64,000 bases of DNA. Origin: an uncultured Poribacteria bacterium. Its GTDB lineage: Bacteria; Poribacteria; WGA-4E; WGA-3G. Both the position numbers and the translations under genes were made by a program. How positions within the stretch are numbered: position 1 is the stretch's first letter; every line of letters starts with the position of its first letter. The stretch is from positions 2,210,217 through 2,274,216 of the forward strand of contig OX639992.1 of NCBI GenBank assembly GCA_951828515.1. Reading direction: 5' to 3'. This document shows positions 34,566-43,914 of the stretch, one piece after another. The notes under the pieces were generated by a model. It did not search any database and was not told the origin of the DNA. It saw only the letters and a program-made list of their open reading frames with translations.

Positions 34566-35591
34566 ATGGATAATCACGAAATACCGGACTTCGACCGGAT
34601 GCAAGATTTGGCAACAGAAGACGACAGTATTGGATATAGCCTCCGTCCGGAAACGTTAAGCGAATTTATCGGGCAACATCAGGCGAAAGAACAACTTCGT
34701 ATCCATATTGAAGCCGCCAAAAGGCGCGGGGACGCGCTGGAACACGTTCTATTTGTCGGTCCCCCCGGGCTTGGGAAGACTACGCTTGCCAGGATCATCG
34801 CCAATGAAAGCAAGAGCAACTATAAACAAGCGATCGGTCCCGTTATGGAGAAACTCGACCTTGCTTCAACCTTAATGAATCTCGATCAGGGCGATATTCT
34901 GTTCATTGATGAAATTCACCGTATGAAAGGGTACGTCCAAGAATTGCTTTATCCTGCCATGGAGGATTACCAACTGGACTTAGCCATCGGTCAAGGTCCC
35001 GCATCGGATGTCGTGCAAGTGTCTCTTAAGCAATTCACACTCGTCGGGGCGACAACACGCGAAGGCTTGCTTTCCGGTCCTTTTCGCGACAGGTTCGGCA
35101 TCCGCATCCATCTCGATTACTACGAAGCAAAAGACATCCAACAAGCAGTTCGCATTAACAGTGCAAAACTCAACATTAATATCGACGAAGACGCAGAATA
35201 TGTATTGGCTTGTCGCTCACGTGGCACAATGCGAATCGCAAACAAACTGCTCGCTAACGTTAGGGATTACGCCCAAGTCAAAGCAGACGGTACCCTCTCG
35301 CTTGGGGTTGTGGAAGAGGCACTCAAGTTCTTTGACATCGATGAACGCGGATTAAACGCACAAGACTACGCTTATTTTCAGACCCTCATCGAAAAATTCA
35401 ATGGACGCGCAGGACTCAAGGCACTCGCTGTCGCTCTGAGTGAGGATGAACGTACTATTGCAGAGGTTTACGAACCTTACTATATCAAAGAAGGATTTTT
35501 GCTGCTAACACCAGGCGGACGTGTCGCAACCGATGCCGCCCATGAGTATTTCGACTATCCTGTAGGGTCCCAACCATCGCTGTTCTATTAA
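34566..35591 (+). CDS. ruvB: Holliday junction branch migration ATPase RuvB
   Basis: A 341-residue AAA+ motor. S-L-R-P-x-T-L-x-E-F-I-G-Q near residue 25, Walker A GPPGLGKTT (about 65), Walker B DILFIDEIHRM (about 115), sensor GATTREG (about 160) and arginine finger GPFRDRFG (about 170). The winged-helix C-terminus has D-x-x-G-L-N-A-x-D and P-Y-Y-I-K-E-G-F. Repeat-type DNA of the CTGATAAC family lies on both sides. Confidence 0.97.
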   Translation: MDNHEIPDFDRMQDLATEDDSIGYSLRPETLSEFIGQHQAKEQLRIHIEAAKRRGDALEHVLFVGPPGLGKTTLARIIANESKSNYKQAIGPVMEKLDLASTLMNLDQGDILFIDEIHRMKGYVQELLYPAMEDYQLDLAIGQGPASDVVQVSLKQFTLVGATTREGLLSGPFRDRFGIRIHLDYYEAKDIQQAVRINSAKLNINIDEDAEYVLACRSRGTMRIANKLLANVRDYAQVKADGTLSLGVVEEALKFFDIDERGLNAQDYAYFQTLIEKFNGRAGLKALAVALSEDERTIAEVYEPYYIKEGFLLLTPGGRVATDAAHEYFDYPVGSQPSLFY

Positions 35592-35716
35592 TGGCAATCG
35601 GCTTTCAGCTGTCGGCTTTCAGTAAAGAGATTTCTGTCGAAGTTAGCACCTATTGCTGACCGCTGATAGCTTTTTCAACGGAGCAGAACGATGTCCAGAA
35701 ACTCATAGTTCGCAAT

Positions 35717-36745
35717 ATGAAACTTACAGATTTCGACTATCATCTACCTGCTGATCGGATTGCGCAAAGCCCACTTCAACAGCGTGATGCCTCACGACTC
35801 TTGGTAGTTGACCGCGACACTGGTAATTTCCACCATACGCAGTTTTCGCAGATTGGGAGATACTTACCCGACGATGCGTTGTTAGTCCTCAACGACACGA
35901 AGGTAATTCCGGCACGGTTAATTGGCAACAAAAGCGGGACAGGAGGAAAGATAGAACTCCTTCTCATCCGCGAAAAAGAGACAGACACATGGGAGGTACT
36001 CGCCAAGCCGCGGCGGAGCCTCCAAATCGGCACACAGGTCGTCTTTGGTAACGCTGCCCTAACAGCAGAGGTGCTCGCGAAACCGGATGACGGACACTGT
36101 ATCGTCCGTTTCGACTATATCGGCGAGTTTTCGACTATCCTGACAGATGTGGGTATGATGCCCTTGCCGCCTTATATTCGTCGTCCACCGAATGCTGAAG
36201 ACAAGGTGCGGTATCAGTCAGTCTACGCCACCACCGAAGGCGCGATTGCAGCCCCTACGGCAGGTCTGCACTTTACACAAGAATTGCTGGAGGAATTAAA
36301 AAACAGCGGGATAGAAACAGCGATGCTAACACTGCATGTTGGCCCCGGAACGTTTCAACCCGTGAAAGCAGAAAATATTGCGGCACATAAGATGCATGCT
36401 GAATATATCCATCTCGCCGAAACGGAAGCGAACCGGATTCGCATCGCGCGGGAGGCGGGACGAAAAATCGTTGCTATCGGGACTACAGTCGTGCGATCCT
36501 TGGAAACCGCAGGAGCGACAGGGGCTGTTCATCCGTATAGCGGCTATAGTGAACTTTTTATCTATTCCGGACACCGATTTAACGCGGTAGATGCGCTGGT
36601 TACCAACTTCCATCTACCCAAATCAACCTTATTGATGCTCGTGAGTGCCTTCGCAGGAAGGGAACTGATTCAGAAGGCTTACCAAGCGGCACTCCAACAT
36701 GACTATCGTTTTTACAGTTATGGCGATGCCATGCTAATTCTTTGA
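35717..36745 (+). CDS. queA: S-adenosylmethionine:tRNA ribosyltransferase-isomerase
   Basis: A 342-residue enzyme of queuosine synthesis. D-F-D-Y-x-L-P-x-x-R-I-A-Q-x-P at the start, LVLNDTKVIPARL near 55, E-G-A-I-A-A-P-T-A-G-L-H-F-T near 175 and L-H-V-G-x-G-T-F-x-P-V near 205 are diagnostic. G-T-T-V-V-R-x-L-E and T-N-F-H-L-P-K-S-T-L-L-M-L-V follow. Full length. It is followed by yajC, the usual neighbour. Confidence 0.97.
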   Translation: MKLTDFDYHLPADRIAQSPLQQRDASRLLVVDRDTGNFHHTQFSQIGRYLPDDALLVLNDTKVIPARLIGNKSGTGGKIELLLIREKETDTWEVLAKPRRSLQIGTQVVFGNAALTAEVLAKPDDGHCIVRFDYIGEFSTILTDVGMMPLPPYIRRPPNAEDKVRYQSVYATTEGAIAAPTAGLHFTQELLEELKNSGIETAMLTLHVGPGTFQPVKAENIAAHKMHAEYIHLAETEANRIRIAREAGRKIVAIGTTVVRSLETAGATGAVHPYSGYSELFIYSGHRFNAVDALVTNFHLPKSTLLMLVSAFAGRELIQKAYQAALQHDYRFYSYGDAMLIL

Positions 36746-36755
36746 TTTTTTAACA

Positions 36756-36779
36756 GCAAGTTTTGACTTGCAAACTACG
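36756..36779 (+). repeat. GCAAGTT-type repeat before yajC
   Basis: Starts GCAAGTTTTGACTTGCAAAC; third copy of the repeat at 12692 and 16455. Confidence 0.75.
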
Positions 36780-36801
36780 TAAAAAGGGAAGGAAAGACTT
36801 C

Positions 36802-37104
36802 ATGGACCAGATAACAGGTTTGCTTGTTCCATTCATCGCGATGGGTGCTATTATGTATTTTTTGCTATGGCGTCCGGAACAAGCCAAACGCAAAAAACAT
36901 CAGAATATGCTGGAAAATCTGACCAAGGGCGATGAAATCGTTACGAATGGCGGGTTGCACGGCAAAATTCTCGGACTTAGCAATGATAAGAATCTTATCC
37001 TCATCACCGTTGGAGAAGTGAATAGCCAAGAGGTAAAGGTTCAAATTTCGCGGAGTTCTGTCGCCTTTCTAAAAAAAGGTGGCGAACTCATCGAAGGTGA
37101 ATAG
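36802..37104 (+). CDS. yajC: Preprotein translocase subunit YajC
   Basis: A 100-residue protein starting MDQITGLLVPF (AAGGAAAG upstream); the frame opens earlier but the extra residues come from repeat DNA. One helix (GLLVPFIAMGAIMYFLLW) is followed by R-P-E-Q-A-K-R-K-K-H and the family core G-D-E-I-V-T-N-G-G-L-H-G-K-I. It assists SecDF-YajC export. Confidence 0.94.
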   Translation: MDQITGLLVPFIAMGAIMYFLLWRPEQAKRKKHQNMLENLTKGDEIVTNGGLHGKILGLSNDKNLILITVGEVNSQEVKVQISRSSVAFLKKGGELIEGE

Positions 37105-37128
37105 TTTTTAGTTGTCAGTCGTCAGGTC

Positions 37129-37147
37129 GGGTTTTCTACGAAAACCC
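37129..37147. repeat. Hairpin repeat GGGTTTTC-TAC-GAAAACCC
   Basis: 8-bp perfect stem within CAGTCGTCAGG-type repeat DNA after yajC. Confidence 0.6.
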
Positions 37148-37261
37148 TTTCAGTCGTCAGGTAAGAGACAATTGTTTAACAAAGGTTTCCTCCTGTTATT
37201 GATAACTGAAAAATGGAGGGCAGCTCAAAGGCTCATAGTTAGAAATAGGTATATGATCTCC

Positions 37262-37966
37262 TTAGAAGTCTGGCTGTACCCACACCTGGTAGCCGCCCCC
37301 TTTGGAAGTCAATGCCATAATGTTATCCTGTTTTGAAACGGCTAACACATCGTTGTGATACAATTGCACGCGTACCGTTTCTACGGTGCGCGTGATATCC
37401 AAAGTCGCAACGCCATCGGCATCTCGGAACCTGTGCAGACAGATTGCTTCCTCTCCCGAAAGCATCACGTTCGCATCCCATGTCTCTACATCTACCTCCC
37501 CCGATAAGTCGGTTTCCCATATCCTGAGGTGCGTCTCACTTTCATCTACGGTCTCCCCTGCTTCGAAAATAATCGCAGCGGATTCGGCATAGGATGGTAC
37601 TTTGCAAACTGCGATCTCAATACCTGTGTCACCTGCAAGCACCTCATAAGTGGTATGATGTGGAATATACGCTACACACGCCTCGCCGTGGAAAACGTCC
37701 GGACGCTCGCCCAAAACTCCGTTCGCTTTGTTGCCGTTATGACCCACCAGCAAGGTGCAATGTCCACCTAACGCAATCAAGGCGACCTCGGTATCATCAG
37801 AACGATCAAAGAAGGTTGCTTCGGGGGCGAGATTAAGAATTCCGAAATGGAGTTTCGTGATGCCCATTTCGCCGGGCGTTACAATTTCAGTATAGCCCTC
37901 GGTAGGTTTTTTAATTTTACCTTGCGGATAAGTATCGTGATAAGAACTTTGAAAGTTTTTGATCAC
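37262..37966 (-). CDS. IolB/KduI-like cupin isomerase
   Basis: A 234-residue protein related to 5-deoxy-glucuronate isomerase: G-x-T-E-I-V-T-P-G-E-x-G-I-T-K-L-H-F-G-I-L-N-L and D-x-T-E-V-A-L-I-A-L-G-G-H-C near the N-terminus, R-P-D-V-F-H-G-E near residue 85. It is shorter than usual and the second half lacks the H-P-P-H-K-H-D metal site of IolB; its C-terminus is unusual (YQVWVQPDF). The first residues (YPQGKIKK) come from a CCGCAAGG repeat (37910-37927). Activity is therefore uncertain. Confidence 0.65.
   Translation of the reverse strand: MIKNFQSSYHDTYPQGKIKKPTEGYTEIVTPGEMGITKLHFGILNLAPEATFFDRSDDTEVALIALGGHCTLLVGHNGNKANGVLGERPDVFHGEACVAYIPHHTTYEVLAGDTGIEIAVCKVPSYAESAAIIFEAGETVDESETHLRIWETDLSGEVDVETWDANVMLSGEEAICLHRFRDADGVATLDITRTVETVRVQLYHNDVLAVSKQDNIMALTSKGGGYQVWVQPDF
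37910..37927 (-). repeat. CCGCAAGG-type repeat at the 5' end of the IolB-like gene
   Basis: Minus-strand CCGCAAGGTAAAATTAAA, read in frame as part of YPQGKIKK. Confidence 0.8.
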
Positions 37967-37991
37967 GAGTCGCCCTCCATTACATTACGGG

Positions 37992-38600
37992 CTACAGTTT
38001 TGGTATTAAAGTTTTAAAGTGTTCAACGAGGGTCGCTAACGGAAGTCCAACGACATTAAAATAACATCCCTCAATACGTCGAACGAAAGCTGCACCGCGT
38101 CCTTGGATCCCGTACGCGCCAGCCTTATCTGATGTTTCTCCGCTTGCGATATAGGCGGTTATCTCGTTACTCTGCAACTCTCGAAAGTAAACCTGGGTTG
38201 TTTCTGTCCAGACGATTTCGCGTCCTGTCCCCGCGTCCACCAAGGCTACACCTGTAACAACCTCGTGGCATGTGCCGCTAAGGTGTGTCAACATCTCAAA
38301 CGCTTCCGCATCGTCAGTCGGTTTACCGAGAAGTTTTCCATCGAGCGATACCAAAGTATCCGCACCGATAATTATAGCATCATCAAAGTGCTGAGCCACA
38401 GCCGTTGCCTTCAGCAAAGCAAGTTTTTGTGTTACTTCACTCGCAGGATTATTTGAATGTATGTTGTGTGGTGGTTCAACAACATCACTTGGGCGCACCT
38501 CAAACGTTAGACCAATCTGTGATAACAGAGCGGCACGACGAGGGGATGCAGAGGCTAATATCAGACGCGGGATTTTTAAAGCGGATTCGCGCGTTTGCAT
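37992..38600 (-). CDS. maf: Maf-family nucleotide pyrophosphatase
   Basis: A 202-residue protein with RLILASASPRRAALLSQIG near the start, I-I-G-A-D-T-L-V near 85, L-G-K-P-x-D-x-x-E-A near 100 and D-K-A-G-A-Y-G-I-Q-G-x-G-A near 165. Maf proteins hydrolyse non-canonical nucleotides such as dTTP, UTP or modified forms. It begins 1 bp after the stop of the small wHTH gene, so both are probably coupled. Confidence 0.95.
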   Translation of the reverse strand: MQTRESALKIPRLILASASPRRAALLSQIGLTFEVRPSDVVEPPHNIHSNNPASEVTQKLALLKATAVAQHFDDAIIIGADTLVSLDGKLLGKPTDDAEAFEMLTHLSGTCHEVVTGVALVDAGTGREIVWTETTQVYFRELQSNEITAYIASGETSDKAGAYGIQGRGAAFVRRIEGCYFNVVGLPLATLVEHFKTLIPKL

Positions 38601-38601
38601 G

Positions 38602-38910
38602 CTATTTCAGGCAGTATAATCGTGTACCTTGTTTTGTGCGGATTTGCAACAAATCTACCTGGACCAGTTCTTGCAACGCGCTCCTAAGCCCCCGCTTAGA
38701 AAACCCGATATTCTTAAGACGCTGGTCGGATTCCGGCACGTGAAACCATCCCGGTTCTTCACCAGAACAATATTCCTTTTTGATAACCCCCAACACGCTA
38801 TACAAACGCAAAGTCTTTGGAGGCAGTCCAACAAGGGGATTAATTTTAGCAAAGGATTGAAGTGATCCATTCCGCATTGCTTCAGTCCAGAAAGAAATAG
38901 AATTACTCAT
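38602..38910 (-). CDS. Small protein with winged-helix-like C-terminus
   Basis: A 102-residue protein. The part from about residue 66 (IGFSKRGLRSALQELVQVDL ... GTRLYCL) fits a helix-turn-helix with a two-strand wing, as in DnaD or plasmid replication initiators. The start (KINPLVGLPPKTLRLYSVLG) is also helix-rich. It lies directly upstream of maf. It could be a regulator; evidence is by pattern only. Confidence 0.6.
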   Translation of the reverse strand: MSNSISFWTEAMRNGSLQSFAKINPLVGLPPKTLRLYSVLGVIKKEYCSGEEPGWFHVPESDQRLKNIGFSKRGLRSALQELVQVDLLQIRTKQGTRLYCLK

Positions 38911-39028
38911 GTTTTAAATAACGCTTTCATTTACGAATCGGTTACAAAAAAAATAAACTCATGACATTTTTTCTTAGATACACAAGCATTGTAGTCTATT
39001 ATGATGCAGCAACCTTGTGAAGTCGCAT

Positions 39029-39057
39029 TTGACAAATTCAGGACATCGTGATAAACT
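39029..39057 (+). promoter_or_regulatory. Sigma-70-type promoter
   Basis: TTGACA, 17 bp, TAAACT, about 30 bp before the TTG start at 39089. Confidence 0.7.
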
Positions 39058-39088
39058 CTATCAAATTTCATAAGAGGACAGTGCAATA

Positions 39089-41041
39089 TTGCTTCCTAAA
39101 AATGAAAATCGTCTTTCAGGACGTTCCTTCCTGCTCGGCACCTGTTTCGTTATTGCTATATGTTGCATTGTCTCTTACGCCGAATTAGTAATCACCTACA
39201 TCCAAATCGGGTTCTTACAACTGCCACCTGCGGTTATCGGGTTATTCTTCTTTCTCGTATTAGGGAATCGGTTGCTCGAAAGACTGAACGCCCGTTTTGG
39301 GCTGTCGCCTCGCGAATTGATGTGTATCTACTGCATGATGCTCGTCGCTTCAATGATCTCATCGCGCGGGGTCATGGAAAAACTCATTCCCGCACTCATC
39401 GCAGTCAACTATTTCACTAACGAAACCAACAGTTGGGACCCCCTCTTTTTCCCACATATCAAGCCGTGGCTCATCCCCTTTTCACCTGAACAAAAAGGAC
39501 AAGCAACTATTGCCATCAGTTTCTATGAGGGTATACAAACAGGTGATAGCATTCCGTGGCGCGCATGGATAGAACCCCTATGTGTCTGGGGTATACTTGT
39601 CTTTTTGGTGTTCACTGCGTTTCTCTGCTTAGCAGCAATTTTACGTAAACAGTGGATTGAAAACGAGAAACTCACATTCCCGTTAGTCTCACTACCACTT
39701 GAGTTTGTACACGAGGGACGCGGCTTTCTTCGGAATCACCTGATGTGGTTAGGGTTCGCGGTGCCCGCCCTCATCTTTACGTTGAACGGACTTCATGAAA
39801 TCTGGCCCCAAATCCCGAATCTACCGCTGAGGTACATACTCAACCAATACTTCACAGAACGACCCTTCAACGCTATGGTGTACACACCGATCTTTCTGTC
39901 CTTCGCAGCGGTAGGCTTCTTTTATCTGCTCCCGACCCAACTCCTTTTCAGCCTATGGTTCTTTTTTCTACTCACACGGTTCCAAGATGTTGTCGCTGCG
40001 GTTTTTGGGTGGCGGGTAAGTACCATGCCGCTCTACCCAACCCGACTCTATATCGGTTATCAAGTTGCCGGAGCCTATATGGTACTCGTAGTTTCGTTCA
40101 TCTATATGGGATTCCCGCACTTCCGACAGGCGTTTCGTCGTGCCTTTACTGCGACAAAAGTGGATGATAAGGAGGAACTTTTGCCTTACCGAACGGCAGT
40201 TTGGGGACTCATCATCAGCTTAACCCTCGCGATAGTGTGGTGCTATACAGCAGGACTGAATTTAGGGTTCGCAGCGTTCGAGATACTGGTCTATGTATGC
40301 ATCGTTGCCGTGGTGATGGCACGTAGCACAGCGGAAGGTGGATTGCTGATGACGGAAACATCGTTCCGCCCGTTAGATCTCTATCAACTCGTCTCAACCA
40401 AAGCCGCACTGGGCGCGCAGAGTCTCACCGTGTTGTCACTTCTGGACGCGATCTTCACTCGCGACCAGCGCGGATTAATCCTCACAGGATTTTTAGACGG
40501 TTTAAAGATTAGGGATCAGGTCGGAATGTCTCACCGTTCGTTGGTAGGGGTGTTCGTGTTAGGCAGTACGCTCGCATTCCTATGCGCAGCAGTTATTCAT
40601 CTGTGGCTCCCTTACACCCACGGTGCGAACTACATGTATAACTACACCTATCGCGGCAACCCACTCTGGGCATTTCAGGACAATGTTGCGGCGATGGAAG
40701 GATTAGGATCAGACCTCCGCACAACAGGCGGACTTTTTTTCGGTATCGGCGCATTAGTGACAACAGGTTTAGTCATCTTGAGGATGTTATATTGGTGGTG
40801 GCCCCTCCACCCACTTGGATACGCACTATCGGCTTCATGGACCCTGATAGTGTTCTGGTTCCCCGTTTTCATCGCGTGGGGCATCAAAACACCGCTCCTG
40901 CGTTACAGCGGTATCCGACAATATCAGCGGCTCCGTCCGTTCTTCTTAGGTATGGTCTTCGGGGAATTCAGTATGGCGGTTATATGGACGCTCATCAGTT
41001 GGAGCGCGAACACCCCCGCACCCTTCTTTCCGTGGCCCTGA
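39089..41041 (+). CDS. Multi-spanning membrane protein, DUF6785/DUF6784-like
   Basis: A 650-residue integral membrane protein with about 14 helices and a TTG start. The start of the body (ELVITYIQIGFLQLPPAVIG ... R-F-G-L-S-P-R-E-L-M) and the W-x-E-N-E-K-L-T-F-P-L-V segment near residue 190 match a family of large transporters or enzymes (DUF6785) frequent in Planctomycetes and Poribacteria, distantly like oligopeptide transporters. The substrate is unknown. It is a single gene with its own promoter, convergent with the PLP enzyme. Confidence 0.8.
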   Translation: MLPKNENRLSGRSFLLGTCFVIAICCIVSYAELVITYIQIGFLQLPPAVIGLFFFLVLGNRLLERLNARFGLSPRELMCIYCMMLVASMISSRGVMEKLIPALIAVNYFTNETNSWDPLFFPHIKPWLIPFSPEQKGQATIAISFYEGIQTGDSIPWRAWIEPLCVWGILVFLVFTAFLCLAAILRKQWIENEKLTFPLVSLPLEFVHEGRGFLRNHLMWLGFAVPALIFTLNGLHEIWPQIPNLPLRYILNQYFTERPFNAMVYTPIFLSFAAVGFFYLLPTQLLFSLWFFFLLTRFQDVVAAVFGWRVSTMPLYPTRLYIGYQVAGAYMVLVVSFIYMGFPHFRQAFRRAFTATKVDDKEELLPYRTAVWGLIISLTLAIVWCYTAGLNLGFAAFEILVYVCIVAVVMARSTAEGGLLMTETSFRPLDLYQLVSTKAALGAQSLTVLSLLDAIFTRDQRGLILTGFLDGLKIRDQVGMSHRSLVGVFVLGSTLAFLCAAVIHLWLPYTHGANYMYNYTYRGNPLWAFQDNVAAMEGLGSDLRTTGGLFFGIGALVTTGLVILRMLYWWWPLHPLGYALSASWTLIVFWFPVFIAWGIKTPLLRYSGIRQYQRLRPFFLGMVFGEFSMAVIWTLISWSANTPAPFFPWP

Positions 41042-41057
41042 GCGTTTTTAAAAAAGC

Positions 41058-42167
41058 TCACGCAGCAGTCCGATTCCGCGCGATAACCTCCCATGTCCCA
41101 CGACAATACCCATCGGCATCCACGACATAGTAGAAAGGATGGAGTGCCACACACGGACAGATATGTGTCGGACAGACGTAAATTTCTTGTCCGATGTGCA
41201 TCGGTGAACTGTCAGGAACGTTAATTGCCCAATGCTCTTCGTGCTGTTTATCCACTTCAGCACCGTCAATATCCAAAACGATCCCTCGCACGCCATCAGG
41301 ATCCGCGGCGATGGCTTTATGCCCTAAATCAAGGGTAATCCGCTGCGGCGTAGGAATACTAATCACCCGACTCAGGAGCAGTGCGGCAGGCGTAAAACCG
41401 AGATCAGGAAAATGGGTGCCGTAACCGTAATCATGAAAAACGAAAGTGCCGGGGGATGCCTCCACACCCGGCGTCTCCGCATAGATAGGGAAGGTCGGTG
41501 TGCCGCCCATCACAATCAACGGCACTTCAAGCCCTTTAGCAGCAAGCCTATCCTTCATATCTTCTACCTGCGCGAGACTCTTATCGCAGGATGCTTTCCG
41601 ATCAGCGACATCTTCATCGTGAATGTGTCCATCGTAGACGTGTAATCCCCACGGTTGTAATCCCTCTGCGGCTTCAATTTGCGCATAGACATCCACAGCG
41701 GCATCACCGACCGGTATTCCCGTGCGGTTCATTCCTACATCGAGGTCCAGCATGACCTTGACGGTCAAGCCCTGCTTCACCGCCGCTGATGAGAGTGTTG
41801 CCACGGACTCTTGATGGTCAACAATAACCTTGAAATCGGCATCTGGATACTTGACCTGCAGCGAAACAAAACGGTTGACGTTGGGTCCGACCATCTGATA
41901 GGCAATCAGAATATCCTCTATACCGTTCTGTGCCAACATTTCTGCTTCCCGCAACGTCGCGCATTTGTGTTTGAGGATACCGGCATCCCGTTCCATGGCG
42001 ATAATCTCTGCGGTTTTATGCGTCTTCGCATGCGGTCTGAGTTTCGAGACATCTCCACCAACGGTCGCAATCGCATGCTCAATGTTATACTGAACCTGTG
42101 CGAGATAGACCACCAGCGATGGACTCGGTATCGTCTCAACGTTCTGAATACGGTATTTTTTATCCAT
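41058..42167 (-). CDS. PLP-dependent D-threonine aldolase / D-serine dehydratase-like enzyme
   Basis: A 369-residue fold-III PLP enzyme. The PLP Lys is in L-R-P-H-A-K-T-H-K (about residue 48); D-L-D-V-G-M-N-R-T-G near 142 and H-x-Y-D-G-H near 175 are typical. Near the C-terminus P-T-H-I-C-P-C gives a His-x-Cys zinc site, as in D-serine dehydratase, rather than the His-x-Asp of D-threonine aldolase. It may remove ammonia from D-serine or cleave D-3-hydroxy amino acids. It ends a run of minus-strand genes starting with a sulfatase. Confidence 0.88.
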   Translation of the reverse strand: MDKKYRIQNVETIPSPSLVVYLAQVQYNIEHAIATVGGDVSKLRPHAKTHKTAEIIAMERDAGILKHKCATLREAEMLAQNGIEDILIAYQMVGPNVNRFVSLQVKYPDADFKVIVDHQESVATLSSAAVKQGLTVKVMLDLDVGMNRTGIPVGDAAVDVYAQIEAAEGLQPWGLHVYDGHIHDEDVADRKASCDKSLAQVEDMKDRLAAKGLEVPLIVMGGTPTFPIYAETPGVEASPGTFVFHDYGYGTHFPDLGFTPAALLLSRVISIPTPQRITLDLGHKAIAADPDGVRGIVLDIDGAEVDKQHEEHWAINVPDSSPMHIGQEIYVCPTHICPCVALHPFYYVVDADGYCRGTWEVIARNRTAA

Positions 42168-42218
42168 AACTTTACCCCTTTCCGAAACTTCTGTTGGTAT
42201 ACATCACTACATTTTACT

Positions 42219-43640
42219 TTAAGTCAATGTCGCAGCTCGCAGGATAATCCGATCTTCGGTCCAATTATCACGATACCACGTACACGCCTCAAAGGTATCG
42301 TTAATCGCATTCATGCGTTGCTGCAAGACAATTCGGAATTGATTCCGGAGTCCGGTCGATTCGGGTTCGTCAATCAGATTACGGGTTTGGAACGGATCAG
42401 CGATATTATCAAAAAGCTTTTCACTTCGATCTGAACGATGGATGGCGTAGGTATATCGCTTTGTTCGGAGTGCGCGCCACTCATAACCGTCCTCCCACTT
42501 GGCGGTACATCCCATTCCCTGCATGAACGCTACTTCCGGTTCATCAGTGGGTCGGTTAAACGCAGCGTCGCTGCGATTCGTCCCTTCAACAGCCTCTGGA
42601 ATCGGTAGATCCACCATCGATAGTAGCGTCGGCATGATGTCAGGTGTGTTCAAGCAGGCATCTGAGACGTGTCCTTCCGAAATTTGTCCCTGCCACCGGA
42701 CAAGAAACGGGACACGCACGGCTTCTTCATAAAAGATGTTCTTTGCTCGGCGACCCTGTGCTCCGAACATTTCACCGTGATCGGAAGTGAAGACAAAGAT
42801 TGTATTGTTTCGCATTCCGAGATCGTCAACGGTTTGTAGCAACCGTCCGATATTCCGATCGAGATTGGCAGTCATTGCGTAATAGACACGCATCCATTCA
42901 GGCAGTGCAGCACGCTCTGCCTCGGACATAATTGCCCACGTATCGCCGTAAGGGTCGTTTTCATCGCGATAGTTCGGTGGTAACGGGAAATCAACATCCC
43001 TGAACATCTCATAATCAGCGGTTGGAACGTTGTCCTGTGTCCACGGATCGTGCGGTGTCCCGATCGAGAGGAAAAGTGCGAACGGATCATCACCCGTTGA
43101 TGCCCGTTGCAGGTAATCGATTGCCATATCGGTCTGACCGTCCGGCTCATAACCGGGTAGCACGATCTTTTCAGGCGAGTCCTTGTGATAATACGTGTCA
43201 AAGTACAAGTGATGAAAATTGTACGCCGACCACTCGCCATCGAAACCGAGCCGATGTTGTCCCGGCGGAATGTAAGAATTGCTGGGGTCGTTGTGCTTTC
43301 CTAATTGATTTGCCCACAAATGCCATTTCCCGATGTAGCTTGTCTGGTAACCGTTGCGATGTAAAACATGACCGAAACAGTCATGATTCGGGTTCATACG
43401 GAGTTCATTAATCGCCATACCGGTACTACTCGCGTATTTGCCGGTAAAGAGTGAGGCGCGGTAGGGCGCGCACATTGGACTACCGGAGACAGCGTTGCAG
43501 AAATTCACACTCTCTGTGGCAAACCGGTCAATATTGGGTGTATGCGCGCGGACATCGCCAGCATATCCACACGACTGGTAGCGGAGCTGATCGGCGAAAA
43601 CATAGATAAGGTTCGGCTGCTGAGTTGTTGAACGGGACAT
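42219..43640 (-). CDS. Sulfatase (formylglycine type)
   Basis: A 473-residue alkaline-phosphatase-superfamily sulfatase. The formylglycine motif is C-A-P-Y-R in SPMCAPYRASLFTGKY (about residue 57); N-L-I-Y-V-F-A-D-Q at the start supplies metal ligands, FTSDHGEM (about 288) the second set. No signal peptide is seen, so it may act in the cytosol. The leader has a CCGAAGGTATAATTAAA repeat directly before the ATG. It probably works with the PLP enzyme or other sulfatases in breakdown of sulfated compounds. Confidence 0.94.
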   Translation of the reverse strand: MSRSTTQQPNLIYVFADQLRYQSCGYAGDVRAHTPNIDRFATESVNFCNAVSGSPMCAPYRASLFTGKYASSTGMAINELRMNPNHDCFGHVLHRNGYQTSYIGKWHLWANQLGKHNDPSNSYIPPGQHRLGFDGEWSAYNFHHLYFDTYYHKDSPEKIVLPGYEPDGQTDMAIDYLQRASTGDDPFALFLSIGTPHDPWTQDNVPTADYEMFRDVDFPLPPNYRDENDPYGDTWAIMSEAERAALPEWMRVYYAMTANLDRNIGRLLQTVDDLGMRNNTIFVFTSDHGEMFGAQGRRAKNIFYEEAVRVPFLVRWQGQISEGHVSDACLNTPDIMPTLLSMVDLPIPEAVEGTNRSDAAFNRPTDEPEVAFMQGMGCTAKWEDGYEWRALRTKRYTYAIHRSDRSEKLFDNIADPFQTRNLIDEPESTGLRNQFRIVLQQRMNAINDTFEACTWYRDNWTEDRIILRAATLT

Positions 43641-43642
43641 TT

Positions 43643-43659
43643 TTTAATTATACCTTCGG
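43643..43659 (-). repeat. CCGCAAGG-type repeat variant in the sulfatase leader
   Basis: Minus-strand CCGAAGGTATAATTAAA just before the ATG at 43640; a GGGTGTTTTTGCTTGGGTG copy follows at 43668-43695. Confidence 0.7.
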
Positions 43660-43914
43660 AGAAACGATGTGGGTGTTTTTGCTTGGGTGTTTCCTCAGAA
43701 CTTTGATATGCCTTCCTTAAATCCGCCTCCATTTCACTACAGGCTATAGTTTTCGGTTAATTCCAACGGAGTCTGAACTCGGTAAGGCTGAAATCTCTGT
43801 AGGGACTTCGACGCAAGAATTGTTACGATTCCTGACACCTGCAGCATATCATATTTTAGCAGATCATTCAAGTCAAAACTCGGTAAGTCACGCACCGCTT
43901 TCGGAAGTGGTTGA

